Source: Actinocatenispora thailandica (GTDB lineage Bacteria > Actinomycetota > Actinomycetes > Mycobacteriales > Micromonosporaceae). Taken from it: a stretch of DNA of 64,000 nucleotides. This document shows, one piece after another, positions 27,568 to 37,481 of the stretch. Numbering within the stretch: the stretch's first letter is position 1; each line of letters starts with the position of its first letter. The stretch is taken from assembly GCF_016865425.1 (NCBI RefSeq), contig NZ_AP023355.1, positions 3,842,198 through 3,906,197 of the forward strand, read 5' to 3'. Position numbers and translations under genes: made by a program. The notes beneath the pieces were generated by a model that ran no database searches, was not told where the DNA came from, and was given only the letters and a program-made list of their open reading frames with translations.

Positions 27568-28251
27568 ATGCGGATCGCGATCGCCGGTGCCGGCAACGTC
27601 GGCCGTTCCATCGCCCAGGAGCTGCTGGACAAGGGCCACCAGGTGCTGCTCATCGAACGGTCCCCGGCCGCCGTCCGGCCGGAGCGCGTCCCGGACGCCG
27701 AGTGGATGCTCGCCGACGCGTGCGAACTCTCCAGCCTGACCGACGCCGAGCTGGACAGCTGCGACGTGGTCGTCGCCGCGACCGGCGACGACAAGGCGAA
27801 CCTGGTCGTGTCGCTGCTGGCCAAGACCGAGTTCGCGGTCAACCGGGTGGTCGCCCGGGTCAACCGGGCCGAGAACGAGTGGCTGTTCAACGAGCAGTGG
27901 GGCGTGGACGTCTCGGTGTCCAAGCCGCGGCTGATGGCGGCGCTGGTCGAGGAGGCGGTCAGCGTCGGCGACCTGGTCCGGCTGATGACCTTCCGGCAGG
28001 GGCAGGCGAACCTGGTGGAGATCACGCTGCCGTCGGACGGGCCGCACGTCGGCAAGCCGGTACGGGAGGTGCCGCTGCCCCGCGACACCGCGCTGGTCGG
28101 CATCGTCCGGGGCCGCCGGGTGCTGGTGCCCAGCCTGGACGACCCGATCGAGGCTGGCGACGAGCTGGTGTTCGTCTGCGTGCCGGAGGTCGAGACCGAG
28201 GTCCGCCGGGTCATCCTGGGCGGCGCACCCACGCCGCCCGGCGGCGACTGA
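27568..28251 (+). CDS. TrkA/RCK-family potassium channel regulator 2
   Basis: A 227-residue paralogue of the preceding protein. The N-terminal motif is MRIAIAGAGNVGRSIAQELL with an acidic LIERSP at the end of strand 2. The C-terminal RCK_C domain reads GKPVREVPLPRDTALVGIVRG. TAGGAG before ATG 27568 gives ribosome binding; GTG 27562 is an alternative start. Both genes are certainly co-transcribed and may form a heteromeric ring. Confidence 0.9.
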   Translation: MRIAIAGAGNVGRSIAQELLDKGHQVLLIERSPAAVRPERVPDAEWMLADACELSSLTDAELDSCDVVVAATGDDKANLVVSLLAKTEFAVNRVVARVNRAENEWLFNEQWGVDVSVSKPRLMAALVEEAVSVGDLVRLMTFRQGQANLVEITLPSDGPHVGKPVREVPLPRDTALVGIVRGRRVLVPSLDDPIEAGDELVFVCVPEVETEVRRVILGGAPTPPGGD

Positions 28252-28368
28252 CGCCGAGCGCCGGCCGGCTTCGTCGGGGCGCCCCGACGCGCTGGCCCTG
28301 TCGCGGAGGCCCGGCGGTACGGGCAGACCCAGGTGGGCGCCGCCCCGCGACGGCCGGAGGGCTCGCGA

Positions 28369-29052
28369 TCAGGCGGGCAGGCTGCTGGGAGCTGTCTCCG
28401 CCTGGTTCCTGGCGGCCCGGCGCACCGCCCACAGCGTGACGGCGAGCTGCGCGACGTAGAGCGGCCAGGAGAGGGCGACCCGGCTGAGGCCGAGCATCGT
28501 CGGCTGGTCCGCCCAGTAGAGAAGGCCCTGGACGGCGCCGCGCAACACGAAGCAGGCGGCCCACAGCAGGGTCAGCCACTGGAAGGTGCGCAACAGCCGG
28601 CCGCTGTCGCGCCAGGCGTGCTTGCCGCCGGCCATCACGATGCCCCAGACGTACCCGATGAGCGGCCGGCGGAGCGCCATCGAGCCGAGCAGGATCAGCG
28701 CGTAGCCGAACGCGATGAAGATGCCGGGCGCGTAGAAGTCCTTCGCCTGCCCGGTCTTCCAGGCGATGATGCCGCCGATGGCGATGCCGAACAGGCCGTT
28801 GACCGCGTGCCGCACCGGCTGGCGCCGGATCAGCCGGTAGATGCCGATCAGCACCGCGATGCCGACCGCCGCGATCAGCGCCGGGCGCAGCGACACCGCG
28901 ATGTTGACGGCGATGAACACGAGCACCGGGACGCACGACTCGATGATCCCGCGCACCCCACCGAGCTGCGTGGACATCTGCTCGGAGAACGTCGGGACCG
29001 CCTCGTCTGCGAGGGTCGGGGCCGACGACTCGGTCCGATCGTCGGCGCTCAC
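28369..29052 (-). CDS. DUF3159 membrane protein
   Basis: A 227-residue integral membrane protein from GTG 29052. About 30 polar residues precede five to six hydrophobic helices, with RPALIAAVGIAVLIGIYRLIR and RPLIGYVWGIVMAG among them. The family is conserved in actinobacteria next to dut and TrkA genes and has distant similarity to intracellular septation protein A. Function unknown. It starts 4 bp after the OB-fold gene ends, so the two are one unit. Confidence 0.85.
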   Translation of the reverse strand: MSADDRTESSAPTLADEAVPTFSEQMSTQLGGVRGIIESCVPVLVFIAVNIAVSLRPALIAAVGIAVLIGIYRLIRRQPVRHAVNGLFGIAIGGIIAWKTGQAKDFYAPGIFIAFGYALILLGSMALRRPLIGYVWGIVMAGGKHAWRDSGRLLRTFQWLTLLWAACFVLRGAVQGLLYWADQPTMLGLSRVALSWPLYVAQLAVTLWAVRRAARNQAETAPSSLPA

Positions 29053-29056
29053 CTGA

Positions 29057-29437
29057 TCACCTCGGCGTCTCCAGCTCGTAGTACGGGTTGTAGATGACCT
29101 TCCGGTCGTCGCGCACCGCGACCCGGCCGCGAACCGTGAGCATGCGCCCCGGTTCGATGCCGGCGATGTGCCGGCGGCCCAGCCACACCAGCGTGACCAC
29201 GTCGGTGCCGTCGAACAGATCGGCTTCCAGCGTGGGCAGATTGGTGCGCGGCGTGTAGACCACAGTACGCAGTCGGCCGGTAACGGTGACAAGCTGGCCC
29301 CGCCCGCAGGAGCGGGCCGGGGTGCATCCCGACTCGGCGCTCTCCCGCTGCAGGCTCTCCGCCTCCAGCTCCGCATCGCTCGCGGCGATGCGGCGCAGAA
29401 ACCGTTTGATCGACGACTCGCGTTCGCCGGTCGTCAT
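29057..29437 (-). CDS. OB-fold nucleic-acid-binding protein
   Basis: A 126-residue protein. After a ~45-residue polar N-terminus comes a five-strand OB-fold pattern (QLVTVTGRLRTVVY, TLEADLFDGTDVVTLVWLG, GRMLTVRGRVAVRD, KVIYNPYYEL). It resembles the RecG/tRNA-anticodon-type OB fold conserved beside DUF3159 (Rv2694c-like). Probably binds nucleic acid; partner unknown. The ATG at 29437 has GGAGG at longer than usual spacing. Confidence 0.85.
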   Translation of the reverse strand: MTTGERESSIKRFLRRIAASDAELEAESLQRESAESGCTPARSCGRGQLVTVTGRLRTVVYTPRTNLPTLEADLFDGTDVVTLVWLGRRHIAGIEPGRMLTVRGRVAVRDDRKVIYNPYYELETPR

Positions 29438-29627
29438 GACCGTTCTTGCACCTCCCTGGGCGTGCGCCCGCGCAGCAAGCGTACGCCGTTCGCACGGCAA
29501 AACGACGACCCGAAAAGTCGGGTATCCGGCCTGCTGTGCGTACCGCCGGGCCACCGGCCCACGACGGCGGCCAGCGGCCCGGTTTCGGTACGGGGAAGGT
29601 GCCCAGCGGGGCGGCTACGCGCCGCCG

Positions 29628-29735
29628 CCTGGGTGACAGCGGGGCGCCTACGGGCCGCCAGGGTGACAGCGGGGCGCGTACGCGCTGGCGCCAGGGTGAC
29701 AGCGGCGCGCCGGAGCGCCGCCGCCGGGATGGCAT
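29628..29735. repeat. Three imperfect 30-33-bp repeats in a 360-bp intergenic region
   Basis: The gap 29438-29797 between the OB-fold start and the DUF3710 stop holds no convincing gene. It includes three direct repeats sharing GGGTGACAGCGG at 29631, 29661 and 29694. The region must also hold the promoter for the OB-fold/DUF3159 pair; I see no strong -35/-10. Confidence 0.6.
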
Positions 29736-29797
29736 CGGTGATCGTCAGGGCTGGCCCGGCCGTACCGCCGGGCCCGGTATGCGGAGGCACCGCCGGT

Positions 29798-30589
29798 CTA
29801 CCGCCCCGCCCCGTCGGGGCCGTCGTCGGTTTCCTGCTCGGCGGCGGCCTGCTGTTGCTCGACCGCCTCCGGCGGCAGCCGCAGCGGCAGCGGGTCGCGG
29901 ACCGGCATCGCCTCGCCGCCGCGCTCCACCACGATCTTGCCCAGGCAGTCGATCAGCTCCGGCGCCGCGGCCGGGTTCGCCGCCGCCTCGCCGTGGAAGA
30001 CCGCCCGCAGGAACCAGCGGGGCCGGTCGATGCCGACGAACCTGACCTGCTGCGGACCCTCGGGGGTGCTGATCCGGCCGATCAGCTCCGGCCCGTAGGT
30101 GCCGCGCTTCTCGGTGACCGTGCCGCCCTCGGACTCGACGCCGTCGCGCAGCTCGGCGCGCACCTCGTCCCAGATACCCTCGCTGCGTGGCGCGGCGAAG
30201 GCGCCGACCTGCACCGCGCTCGGTCCGGCGATCAGCGCGACGGCGGCGATCTCGCCCTCCTCGTTCGCCTGGATCTGCACCTCGACGCCGGGTAGTGCCG
30301 GGATCTTCAGGCTGCCCAGGTCGAGCCGCTCCAGCCCGTCGTCCGGAGCGTCGTCGATGTCGTACGGCCCGCGGTCCGCGTCGGCGGTGTCCTCGTCCTC
30401 GGTGGCGTCGTCGTTCTCGGCGTCGTCACCAACCTCGTCGGCGGGCTCGGCCGGGGCGTCGTCACCGGTCGTGGCCTCGTCCGGATCGGCCGCCGCGGCG
30501 TCGCCGGTGGCCTCGTCGTCGCGGGTCTCGTCGGTCGGCTCCGGCTCGTCGGCCGGGTCGTTGGCCTTGCGCCGTCTGAACAGGCTCAC
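29798..30589 (-). CDS. DUF3710 protein
   Basis: A 263-residue soluble protein starting at GTG 30589 (AGGTGG upstream). The first ~85 residues are an extremely acidic Asp/Glu/Ala-rich low-complexity segment after a basic FRRRK start. The conserved DUF3710 domain follows: GPYDIDDAP, LDLGSLKIPALPGVEVQ, AFAAPRSEGIWDEVR, VRFVGIDRPRWFLRAVF. The C-terminus is Glu/Gln-rich. Function unknown. It lies 28 bp downstream of dut on the same strand, as in mycobacteria (Rv2696c-Rv2697c). Confidence 0.9.
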   Translation of the reverse strand: MSLFRRRKANDPADEPEPTDETRDDEATGDAAAADPDEATTGDDAPAEPADEVGDDAENDDATEDEDTADADRGPYDIDDAPDDGLERLDLGSLKIPALPGVEVQIQANEEGEIAAVALIAGPSAVQVGAFAAPRSEGIWDEVRAELRDGVESEGGTVTEKRGTYGPELIGRISTPEGPQQVRFVGIDRPRWFLRAVFHGEAAANPAAAPELIDCLGKIVVERGGEAMPVRDPLPLRLPPEAVEQQQAAAEQETDDGPDGAGR

Positions 30590-30617
30590 TGGGCCACCTC
30601 GCCGCACCCGTGCATGG

Positions 30618-31241
30618 TCACTGACTCTCCAGCGTCGTCTCGTCGATCCGGACCGGTTGGTGGTGCGAACCGGTCGCTGGGGTGAACCCACCGGTCGAAC
30701 CGTGCCCACCGGCGCCGCGGACGGACTCCGGCAACTGCCCGACCGGACGAAACCGGGCCCGCTCCACCCGCTGCACGACCAGTTGCGCGATCCGGTCGCC
30801 ACGATGCAGCCGGGCGGTCCGGGTCGGGTCGTGATTGACCAGGTTGACCAGAATCTCACCGCGGTAGCCGGCATCGACCGTACCCGGTGCGTTGAGCACC
30901 GTCACACCCAGCCGGGTCGCCAACCCCGAACGGGGGTGCACCAACCCGACGTACCCGTCCGGGAGGGCGATCGCGATCCCGGTGGGGACCAGCGCGCGGG
31001 CACCCGGCGCCAGGGTCACGTCGCACGATGCGACCAGGTCCGCGCCGGCGTCACCGGGCCGCGCGTACGCCGGCAGCGGCAGCTCCGCGTCGAGCCTGCG
31101 CACCAGCACGTCCACCTCGCCGGCGCCGGCCGGCTCGGCCGCCCCGACCAGGCCGGTCGCGTCGCCGGAGCCGATCGAGACGACGGAACCGCCAGCAGCG
31201 GCGCCGGCCGGGCCGCCGGAATCGACGCGATCGCTGCCCAC
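30618..31241 (-). CDS. dut: dUTP pyrophosphatase
   Basis: A 207-residue trimeric-type dUTPase that hydrolyses dUTP to dUMP, keeping uracil out of DNA. All five motifs are present: [38 protein letters not shown] and GHGSTGGF. It carries a Gly/Ala-rich N-terminal extension of ~42 residues not needed for the fold. This start (GTG 31241) is supported by GGGAGG 7 nt upstream, so the extension is probably real; an internal GTG at the core boundary would give a normal-length enzyme. Confidence 0.95.
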   Translation of the reverse strand: MGSDRVDSGGPAGAAAGGSVVSIGSGDATGLVGAAEPAGAGEVDVLVRRLDAELPLPAYARPGDAGADLVASCDVTLAPGARALVPTGIAIALPDGYVGLVHPRSGLATRLGVTVLNAPGTVDAGYRGEILVNLVNHDPTRTARLHRGDRIAQLVVQRVERARFRPVGQLPESVRGAGGHGSTGGFTPATGSHHQPVRIDETTLESQ

Positions 31242-31270
31242 CAGGTGTCCTCCCGAACTCGACCGCGCCG

Positions 31271-31276
31271 TAGGCT
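31271..31276 (+). promoter_or_regulatory. -10 box of leaderless DUF3093 mRNA
   Basis: TAGGCT sits exactly 6 nt before GTG 31283 with no ribosome site between, which predicts transcription starting on the GTG. The whole divergent gap with dut is only 41 bp. Confidence 0.55.
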
Positions 31277-31282
31277 CGATCC

Positions 31283-31756
31283 GTGACCGACGAACCTACC
31301 GAACCGCGGTACCGGGAACGGTACGCGGTACCGCTCTGGTTCTGGCCGGCCGGGCTGCTGCTCGGCGCGTTGCTCGCCGCGCTGTTCGACGGACCGCTGA
31401 GCCGCTACCCCGGCTGGCCCGCCTACGTGGTCGTGCTCGGCCTGGTCGTCGCCGGTCTGTGGTGGTGCGGGCGGATCCGGGTGGCGGTGACCGACACCGA
31501 ACTCACCATCGACGACGCGCGGTTGCCGCGCTCGGTGATCGCCACGGTCGAGCCGCTCACCCCGGAGGACAAGCGGCGGCTGCTGTCGGTGGACGCGCAC
31601 CCGCTCGCGTTCGTGATCCAGCGACCGTGGATCCCCGGCGCGGTCCGCATCGTGCTGGACGACCCGGACGACCCCACGCCGTACTGGATCATCAGCTCCC
31701 GGCACCCGCACCGGCTGGCCGACGCCCTGCGCCGCACCGCCGACCAGCGGGTCTGA
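31283..31756 (+). CDS. DUF3093 membrane protein
   Basis: A 157-residue protein with two adjacent membrane helices near the N-terminus (residues ~19-35 and ~45-62) and a cytoplasmic domain containing [16 protein letters not shown] and a [16 protein letters not shown]-terminus typical of DUF3093. Function unknown. It is divergently arranged with dut, as in mycobacteria (Rv2698). Confidence 0.88.
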   Translation: MTDEPTEPRYRERYAVPLWFWPAGLLLGALLAALFDGPLSRYPGWPAYVVVLGLVVAGLWWCGRIRVAVTDTELTIDDARLPRSVIATVEPLTPEDKRRLLSVDAHPLAFVIQRPWIPGAVRIVLDDPDDPTPYWIISSRHPHRLADALRRTADQRV

Positions 31757-31870
31757 CCGCCCGGCACGCCGGGCGCGCCCCGGCCACCACCCGCCGGTCG
31801 TGCCCCGGCCAGGGCGCCGAACGCCATGCCGGGCCGCAATCGACGCCTCGCGTTGCCGAGGCCGTGGCGG

Positions 31871-32946
31871 TCAGCGGCGTGGCCGCGGACCGGCCTCGCC
31901 GCCCGGCGGAGCCGGTGGCGGCGGAGTGGGGCCGGCCGGGGGGTACGGGCCGGGCGGAGCCGGGGGTACGGGCCGGGCGGAGCCGGTGGGTGGCCGCCCG
32001 GCGGCCGCCATCCTGGAGCCGCAGCGGGCGGCGGCTGACGCCACGGAGCCGCAGCCGGCGGCGGCTGCCGGCTCGGGGGCGGATAGCCGCCCGGCGGCGC
32101 CCAGCCGGGCGGCGTCGGCGCCCGGACCGCGCGGCGGGCCAGGTCACGCCGGACCGCGGCACCGACCGCACGGGTGGCCCGGCGGTTCAGCTCGGCGCCC
32201 ACCGCCGCGCCGGTCAGCAACGGTCCGAGAGTGGTCAGGTTGCGGCCGAAGCGGCGCAGCAGCCGGTCGGCCAGCTCGCGCCGGGCGGCGAGACCCAGCG
32301 AGGCGCCGAGGCCGCGGCCGGCGCTGGTCAGCGTGATGCCACGGCGGCCGGCCCAGGAACCGACCAGCGCGATCGCCCCGCTCGGGCCGCGAGGTACCGG
32401 GATCCGGTACACCTCGTGCAGCTCACCGATCAGCTTGAGTTCCACCGCCACCACGGCCACCGTCTCGGCGGACAGCAGTACCGGCGCGGTCAGCAGCGTC
32501 GGCGGCGCGGTCCACTCGACCGCGGACAGCCCGCCGCCGGCCGCGCCGATCCCGGCGGTCACCCGGCTGGCGTTGCGCACCACCCGTTCGGCGAGCGCCT
32601 CACCGTCCAGACCGGGATGATGCCGCTGCAGCGTGGCCAGGTCCCGGACCGGTACGTGCGGAGCGATGTCGAGGACCGTCTCGCCGACCCAGCGCAGCGC
32701 GCCGCGGGGCCGGGCCAGCAGCCGCCAGCCGGTCCGGCCGGCCTGCCCGGCGAGCCGGCCGAGCAGCCGCCGGCGCTCGGCCGGCGGCAGGTCGTCGGCG
32801 GTCAGGTCGGCGATGGTGGCGGCCAGGTCGTCGTCGGCCGGGTGGCCGCCGGCGGGCAGGTCGGCGACCGAGGCGACCGGGCTGCCGTCGGCGGCGAGCA
32901 CGTCGCCGGACAGCGCAGGCTCGGCGCGGTCCTCGTCACCGGTCAT
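31871..32946 (-). CDS. Conserved actinobacterial protein with proline-rich tail, probable frameshift in the tail
   Basis: The start is ATG 32946. Residues ~1-230 are mainly helical, with a hydrophobic core (LLTAPVLLSAETVAVVAVELKLIGELHEVY). I do not recognise a named family. The C-terminal 90 residues are Pro/Gly-rich. As written, the frame misses its stop and runs on into the opposite strand of the DUF3093 gene (to 31423). Adding one G on the forward strand at the G5 run 31962-31966 gives repeated PPAPPGPYP followed by a stop at 31871-31873. The neighbouring repeat copy at 31938-31943 has G6, supporting a lost base. Coordinates given are for the restored protein. Confidence 0.6.
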
Positions 32947-33160
32947 CAGTGCCACCCGCCCTCGTCTCGGCGCCGCACCGGCAGCCCAGCGCCCCCGGCG
33001 CCGCCGGCCCGCGGGCGGGCGGGCCCGTCGCGACCGGCGGCACCGGACACCGGGGAACTGCCGCTTTCACCATGGTGCCCCGGCGTGGTACCCAGTGGCA
33101 CCACCTCGGGGCACGGTCGGGGCACGGTCCGCCGGCGCCGGGGTCACCCGACGCCAGCGA

Positions 33161-33460
33161 TCATGCCGCGCATTCGACGCAGATCAGCTCCCCGTTCTTC
33201 TGGGCGGCGAGCTGGCTGCGGTGATGCACCAGGAAGCACCGCGAGCAGCGGAACTCGTCCTGCTGCATCGGCAGGACCTTGACGGTCAGTTCCTCGTCGG
33301 CGAGGTCGGCGCCGGGTAGCTCGAAGCTCTCGGCAACCTCCGCCTCGTCCACGTCGACACTGCCCGACTGCGCGTCCTGCCGACGTGCCTTGAGTTCCTC
33401 AAGGCTGTCCTCCCCCAGCTCGACCTCGTCGCGCCGTGGAGCGTCGTAGTCGGTGGCCAT
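33161..33460 (-). CDS. DUF4193 zinc-ribbon protein
   Basis: A 99-residue protein starting at ATG 33460 (GGGAGAG upstream, ATG preferred over GTG 33469). The N-terminal half is very acidic (VELGEDSLEELKARR, DVDEAEVAE). The C-terminal half has two Cys pairs, CSRC and CVEC, forming a likely zinc ribbon. The family is found across actinobacteria (Rv2699c-like). Function unknown. Confidence 0.92.
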   Translation of the reverse strand: MATDYDAPRRDEVELGEDSLEELKARRQDAQSGSVDVDEAEVAESFELPGADLADEELTVKVLPMQQDEFRCSRCFLVHHRSQLAAQKNGELICVECAA

Positions 33461-33823
33461 CGATTTCACTCTCCCGTTTTCACATCCGTGCGCCCGGTGT
33501 AACGCCGCGCGGACCGGTCGCAGTCCCGTACCGCATCCGCTTCCCCCACGGATACCGGTGACCGGTCGTTCGGCCCTCCCCTACAAGCCGAGTGGAAGGA
33601 AACGACCCCGCCGGGCCGGGAACCTTACCTTCCCTCTCGGAGAGATGTACGTCCTGCCTCCGTTCGTTGTTCCCGATGTGACCGAGGCGACACACTAAGC
33701 TGTCCCGGGGCGAGGTCACACACGCCGCGCCGGACGTCTGTACCGCACGTTCGGCGGGCACACGTTAACCTCTGCGCGAGGCGCGTACGCGGCGCGGCTC
33801 GGCGGGCAAATGGGGGGTCGGGG
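33461..33823. promoter_or_regulatory. Divergent intergenic region between DUF4193 and cei
   Basis: 363 bp without a gene. Candidate -10 boxes are TAAGCT at 33696-33701 (forward) and TAAGGT at 33627-33622 (reverse), neither with a convincing -35. GC is slightly lower here than in the flanking genes, as expected for a promoter region. Confidence 0.35.
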
Positions 33824-34342
33824 ATGAGCCTGTCGCGGGTCCGGTCGCTGGCGATTCTCGGTGCGTTGATGCTCATCGCCGTGGTCGTGGTCACCTGGAC
33901 CCTGCTCTCGGACAAGCAGAGCAGCCAGGCGGACGGCGGGCGTAGCTGCCCGCCCGGCGCGAAGCCGGCGAACACTGCGATGCCCAAGGAACAGGCGGTC
34001 AAACTCAACGTCTACAACTCCACCGACCGCGCCGGGCTGGCCGAGGGCACCTCGACCAAGCTGAAGGCGGTCGGATTCCACGTCGTCTCGGTCAAGCAGG
34101 ACCCCACCGGTACCGTCGTGCACGGTTCCGCGCAGGTCCGGTTCGGCCGCAAGGCGGTCGGTGCCGCCCAGCTGGTCCGGGCGTACGTGCCGGGCGCCAC
34201 CATGCAGTACGACCCCGGCCGGGAGAGCGACACCGTCGACCTGGTGCTCGGCGAGAAGTTCCAGGCGATTCGCGGTCCGAGCGACGTGAAGGAGGCCGAG
34301 GTCACCCTCGGCGATCCGACCCCGCCGCCCGGCACCTGCTGA
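33824..34342 (+). CDS. cei: Cei-like envelope protein with LytR C-terminal domain
   Basis: A 172-residue protein with an N-terminal membrane anchor (residues ~9-28, LAILGALMLIAVVVVTW) and an extracytoplasmic LytR_C domain (VKLNVYNSTDRAGLAEGTSTKL, VVSVKQDP, DTVDLVLGEKF). ATG 33824 follows a G-rich ribosome site. Position between DUF4193 and the inositol monophosphatase matches Rv2700 (cei, cell envelope integrity) in M. tuberculosis. The name rests on that synteny and the domain. Confidence 0.82.
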   Translation: MSLSRVRSLAILGALMLIAVVVVTWTLLSDKQSSQADGGRSCPPGAKPANTAMPKEQAVKLNVYNSTDRAGLAEGTSTKLKAVGFHVVSVKQDPTGTVVHGSAQVRFGRKAVGAAQLVRAYVPGATMQYDPGRESDTVDLVLGEKFQAIRGPSDVKEAEVTLGDPTPPPGTC

Positions 34343-34375
34343 GCGGGCCGCGTCCGGGCCGCCCGTGGCCCGTCG

Positions 34376-35185
34376 TCAGACCTGCTCGATGCCGAGTTCG
34401 ATCAGCGTGTCGTGCAGGGTGCCGAACAGCTCCGGCGCGGCCGCCAGGACCAGTTCGCGGCCGGCGGGCGCACCGTGCAGCCCGGCGACCCGTACCCCCG
34501 CCTCGGCGGCGATCAGCCCGCCGGCGGCGTGGTCCCACGGCTGGATGCCGCGCTCGTAGTACGCGTCGACCCGACCCTCGGCCACCGCGCACAGGTCCAA
34601 CGCGGCGGCACCGAACCGGCGGATGTCGCGGGCCAGCGGCAGCAGCCCGGCGACCACCTGCGCCTGCCGGGCGCGGCGCTGCCGGTCGTAGGCGAAGCCG
34701 GTGGCGACCAGCGCCTGCGCCAGCTCGGTGCGGCGCGGGCCGGTGAGCCGGATGCCGTCCCGGTAGGCTCCGGCGCCGCGGATCGCGGTGTACACCTCGC
34801 CGGAGACCGGGTTGCGCACCACCCCGGCGACCACCTCGCCGTTGACCTCGGCGGCCAGCGAGACCGCGTACTGCGGGATGCCGTACAGGTAGTTGACGGT
34901 GCCGTCGATCGGGTCGAGGATCCAGCGCACCGTGCCGGCGTCGACGTCGGCGCCGGGGTGGTCGCCGCTCTCCTCGCCCAGGATCGCGTCGCCGGGCCGG
35001 GCGGCCAGCAACCCGTCGACGACCAGCCGCTCGGCGGCCTTGTCCGCGGCGGTGACCACGTCGGTGGAGCTGCTCTTGGTGTCGACCTCGGTGATCGCCC
35101 GCTCCCGGGTGTCCCGGACCAGGGTGCCGGCCTGGCCGGTCAGGTCGATCGCCAATTCGAGCAGTTGTTGCAGATCCGCCGACAC
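34376..35185 (-). CDS. suhB: Inositol monophosphatase family protein (SuhB-like)
   Basis: A 269-residue Mg-dependent sugar phosphatase from GTG 35185, with GGAGG 7 nt upstream. Metal and catalytic motifs are ILGEESG, WILDPIDGTVNYLYG and WDHAAGGLIAAEAG. The family dephosphorylates inositol-1-phosphate, fructose-1,6-bisphosphate or related compounds. Located like Rv2701c (suhB). It is convergent with cei and divergent from sigA. Confidence 0.9.
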   Translation of the reverse strand: MSADLQQLLELAIDLTGQAGTLVRDTRERAITEVDTKSSSTDVVTAADKAAERLVVDGLLAARPGDAILGEESGDHPGADVDAGTVRWILDPIDGTVNYLYGIPQYAVSLAAEVNGEVVAGVVRNPVSGEVYTAIRGAGAYRDGIRLTGPRRTELAQALVATGFAYDRQRRARQAQVVAGLLPLARDIRRFGAAALDLCAVAEGRVDAYYERGIQPWDHAAGGLIAAEAGVRVAGLHGAPAGRELVLAAAPELFGTLHDTLIELGIEQV

Positions 35186-35344
35186 CGGACACCTCCGCGA
35201 TCTCCGCGGCCGCTGCGCGGCCACTGCTGGTCCGACCGTATCGGCAGCGCCGCCGGCACGTCCCGGCGGTACCGGCACGGACGGTGCGGATCGGGCCGGG
35301 GCGCCGCGGGAATGACGAAGAGGATGGCGCGACGAGACGAGCGT

Positions 35345-35350
35345 TACAAT
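35345..35350 (+). promoter_or_regulatory. -10 box upstream of sigA
   Basis: TACAAT, five of six matches to TATAAT, 110 bp before the sigA start. No clear -35 at 16-18 bp, so it may depend on an alternative or extended element. Confidence 0.45.
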
Positions 35351-35459
35351 TCACGCCTGCCCCACGTGTGACGTCCCACATAGGGCCGGCTGCGCGTGGC
35401 GGCCCGGCCGTGCCTCGCCGGATCGACCGTGCATGTGTCGCCGCTCGGGAAGGTCGTCT

Positions 35460-36875
<1,416 letters not shown>

Positions 36876-36920
36876 CCGTCGGGCGCCAGTCCGTTTTCAC
36901 TCAGAGCGTAATTCCGTGCC

Positions 36921-36941
36921 AACGGCCCGTCGAGGGCCGTT
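36921..36941 (+). terminator. Hairpin after sigA
   Basis: AACGGCCC and GGGCCGTT form an 8-bp stem with a 5-nt loop, 46 bp after the sigA stop. No U-tract follows. Confidence 0.5.
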
Positions 36942-37168
36942 CGGAGTCGACGGAACCGGTGCGGGCATGGCAGTCTGGCGGCACGGTCGGCTGTGACATT
37001 GCTCCCCGGCCCCGATGCGGGGAACGACCGAGCCGTCGTCCGTGTTGCAGCATGTGTGAAGCAAGCACAGTGCCTGGCAGCCGGTCGGGCATCGAAGGCA
37101 GATCGGGGTTTCGGCGCGGCGCAGGCCGTTTCGGAGCCCCGACCGGTGACGAGCAGAGGAGGAGGCGT

Positions 37169-37405
37169 ATGACCCCGACCCTGACCCCGCCGTCCGAGAC
37201 GGCGGTGCCGCCGGCCGCCGGCGAACAGTGCGACCGGTGTGGCGCAGCAGGCAAGCTCCGGGTGGCCGTCGCTGGCGGCGGTGACCTGGTGTTCTGCGGC
37301 CACCACGCGAACAAGTACGCCGAGCAGCTCGTCAAGATCGCCAGCGACGTCTCGGTCGACCCGGAACTCGACTGGCGCGGCACCCCACTGATGAGCGAAA
37401 ACTAA
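37169..37405 (+). CDS. DUF7455-type small zinc-binding protein
   Basis: A 78-residue protein with a very strong ribosome site (GGAGGAGG) before ATG 37169. It has CDRCGAAGK and FCGHHANKY, giving Cys/His pairs for a zinc site, and ends in GTPLMSEN. The family is conserved next to sigA in actinobacteria. Function unknown. The strong ribosome site and dedicated terminator suggest high expression. Confidence 0.82.
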   Translation: MTPTLTPPSETAVPPAAGEQCDRCGAAGKLRVAVAGGGDLVFCGHHANKYAEQLVKIASDVSVDPELDWRGTPLMSEN

Positions 37406-37427
37406 CCCCACGAGGCCATAACGACGA

Positions 37428-37462
37428 CGAAACGCCCCGGGCCGATGGTCCGGGGCGTTTCG
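37428..37462. terminator. Bidirectional terminator between DUF7455 and helicase genes
   Basis: Exact 13-bp arms CGAAACGCCCCGG and CCGGGGCGTTTCG around a 9-nt loop, with the A-run and T-run at the stem base, between two convergent genes. Confidence 0.85.
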
Positions 37463-37481
37463 CATGTACCGGCGGCGACGG

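Noticed and set aside
33620-33640. ACCTTACCTT near 33.6 kb as an IdeR/DmdR iron box
   Set aside because: Only a half-site-like match; the required palindrome is missing.
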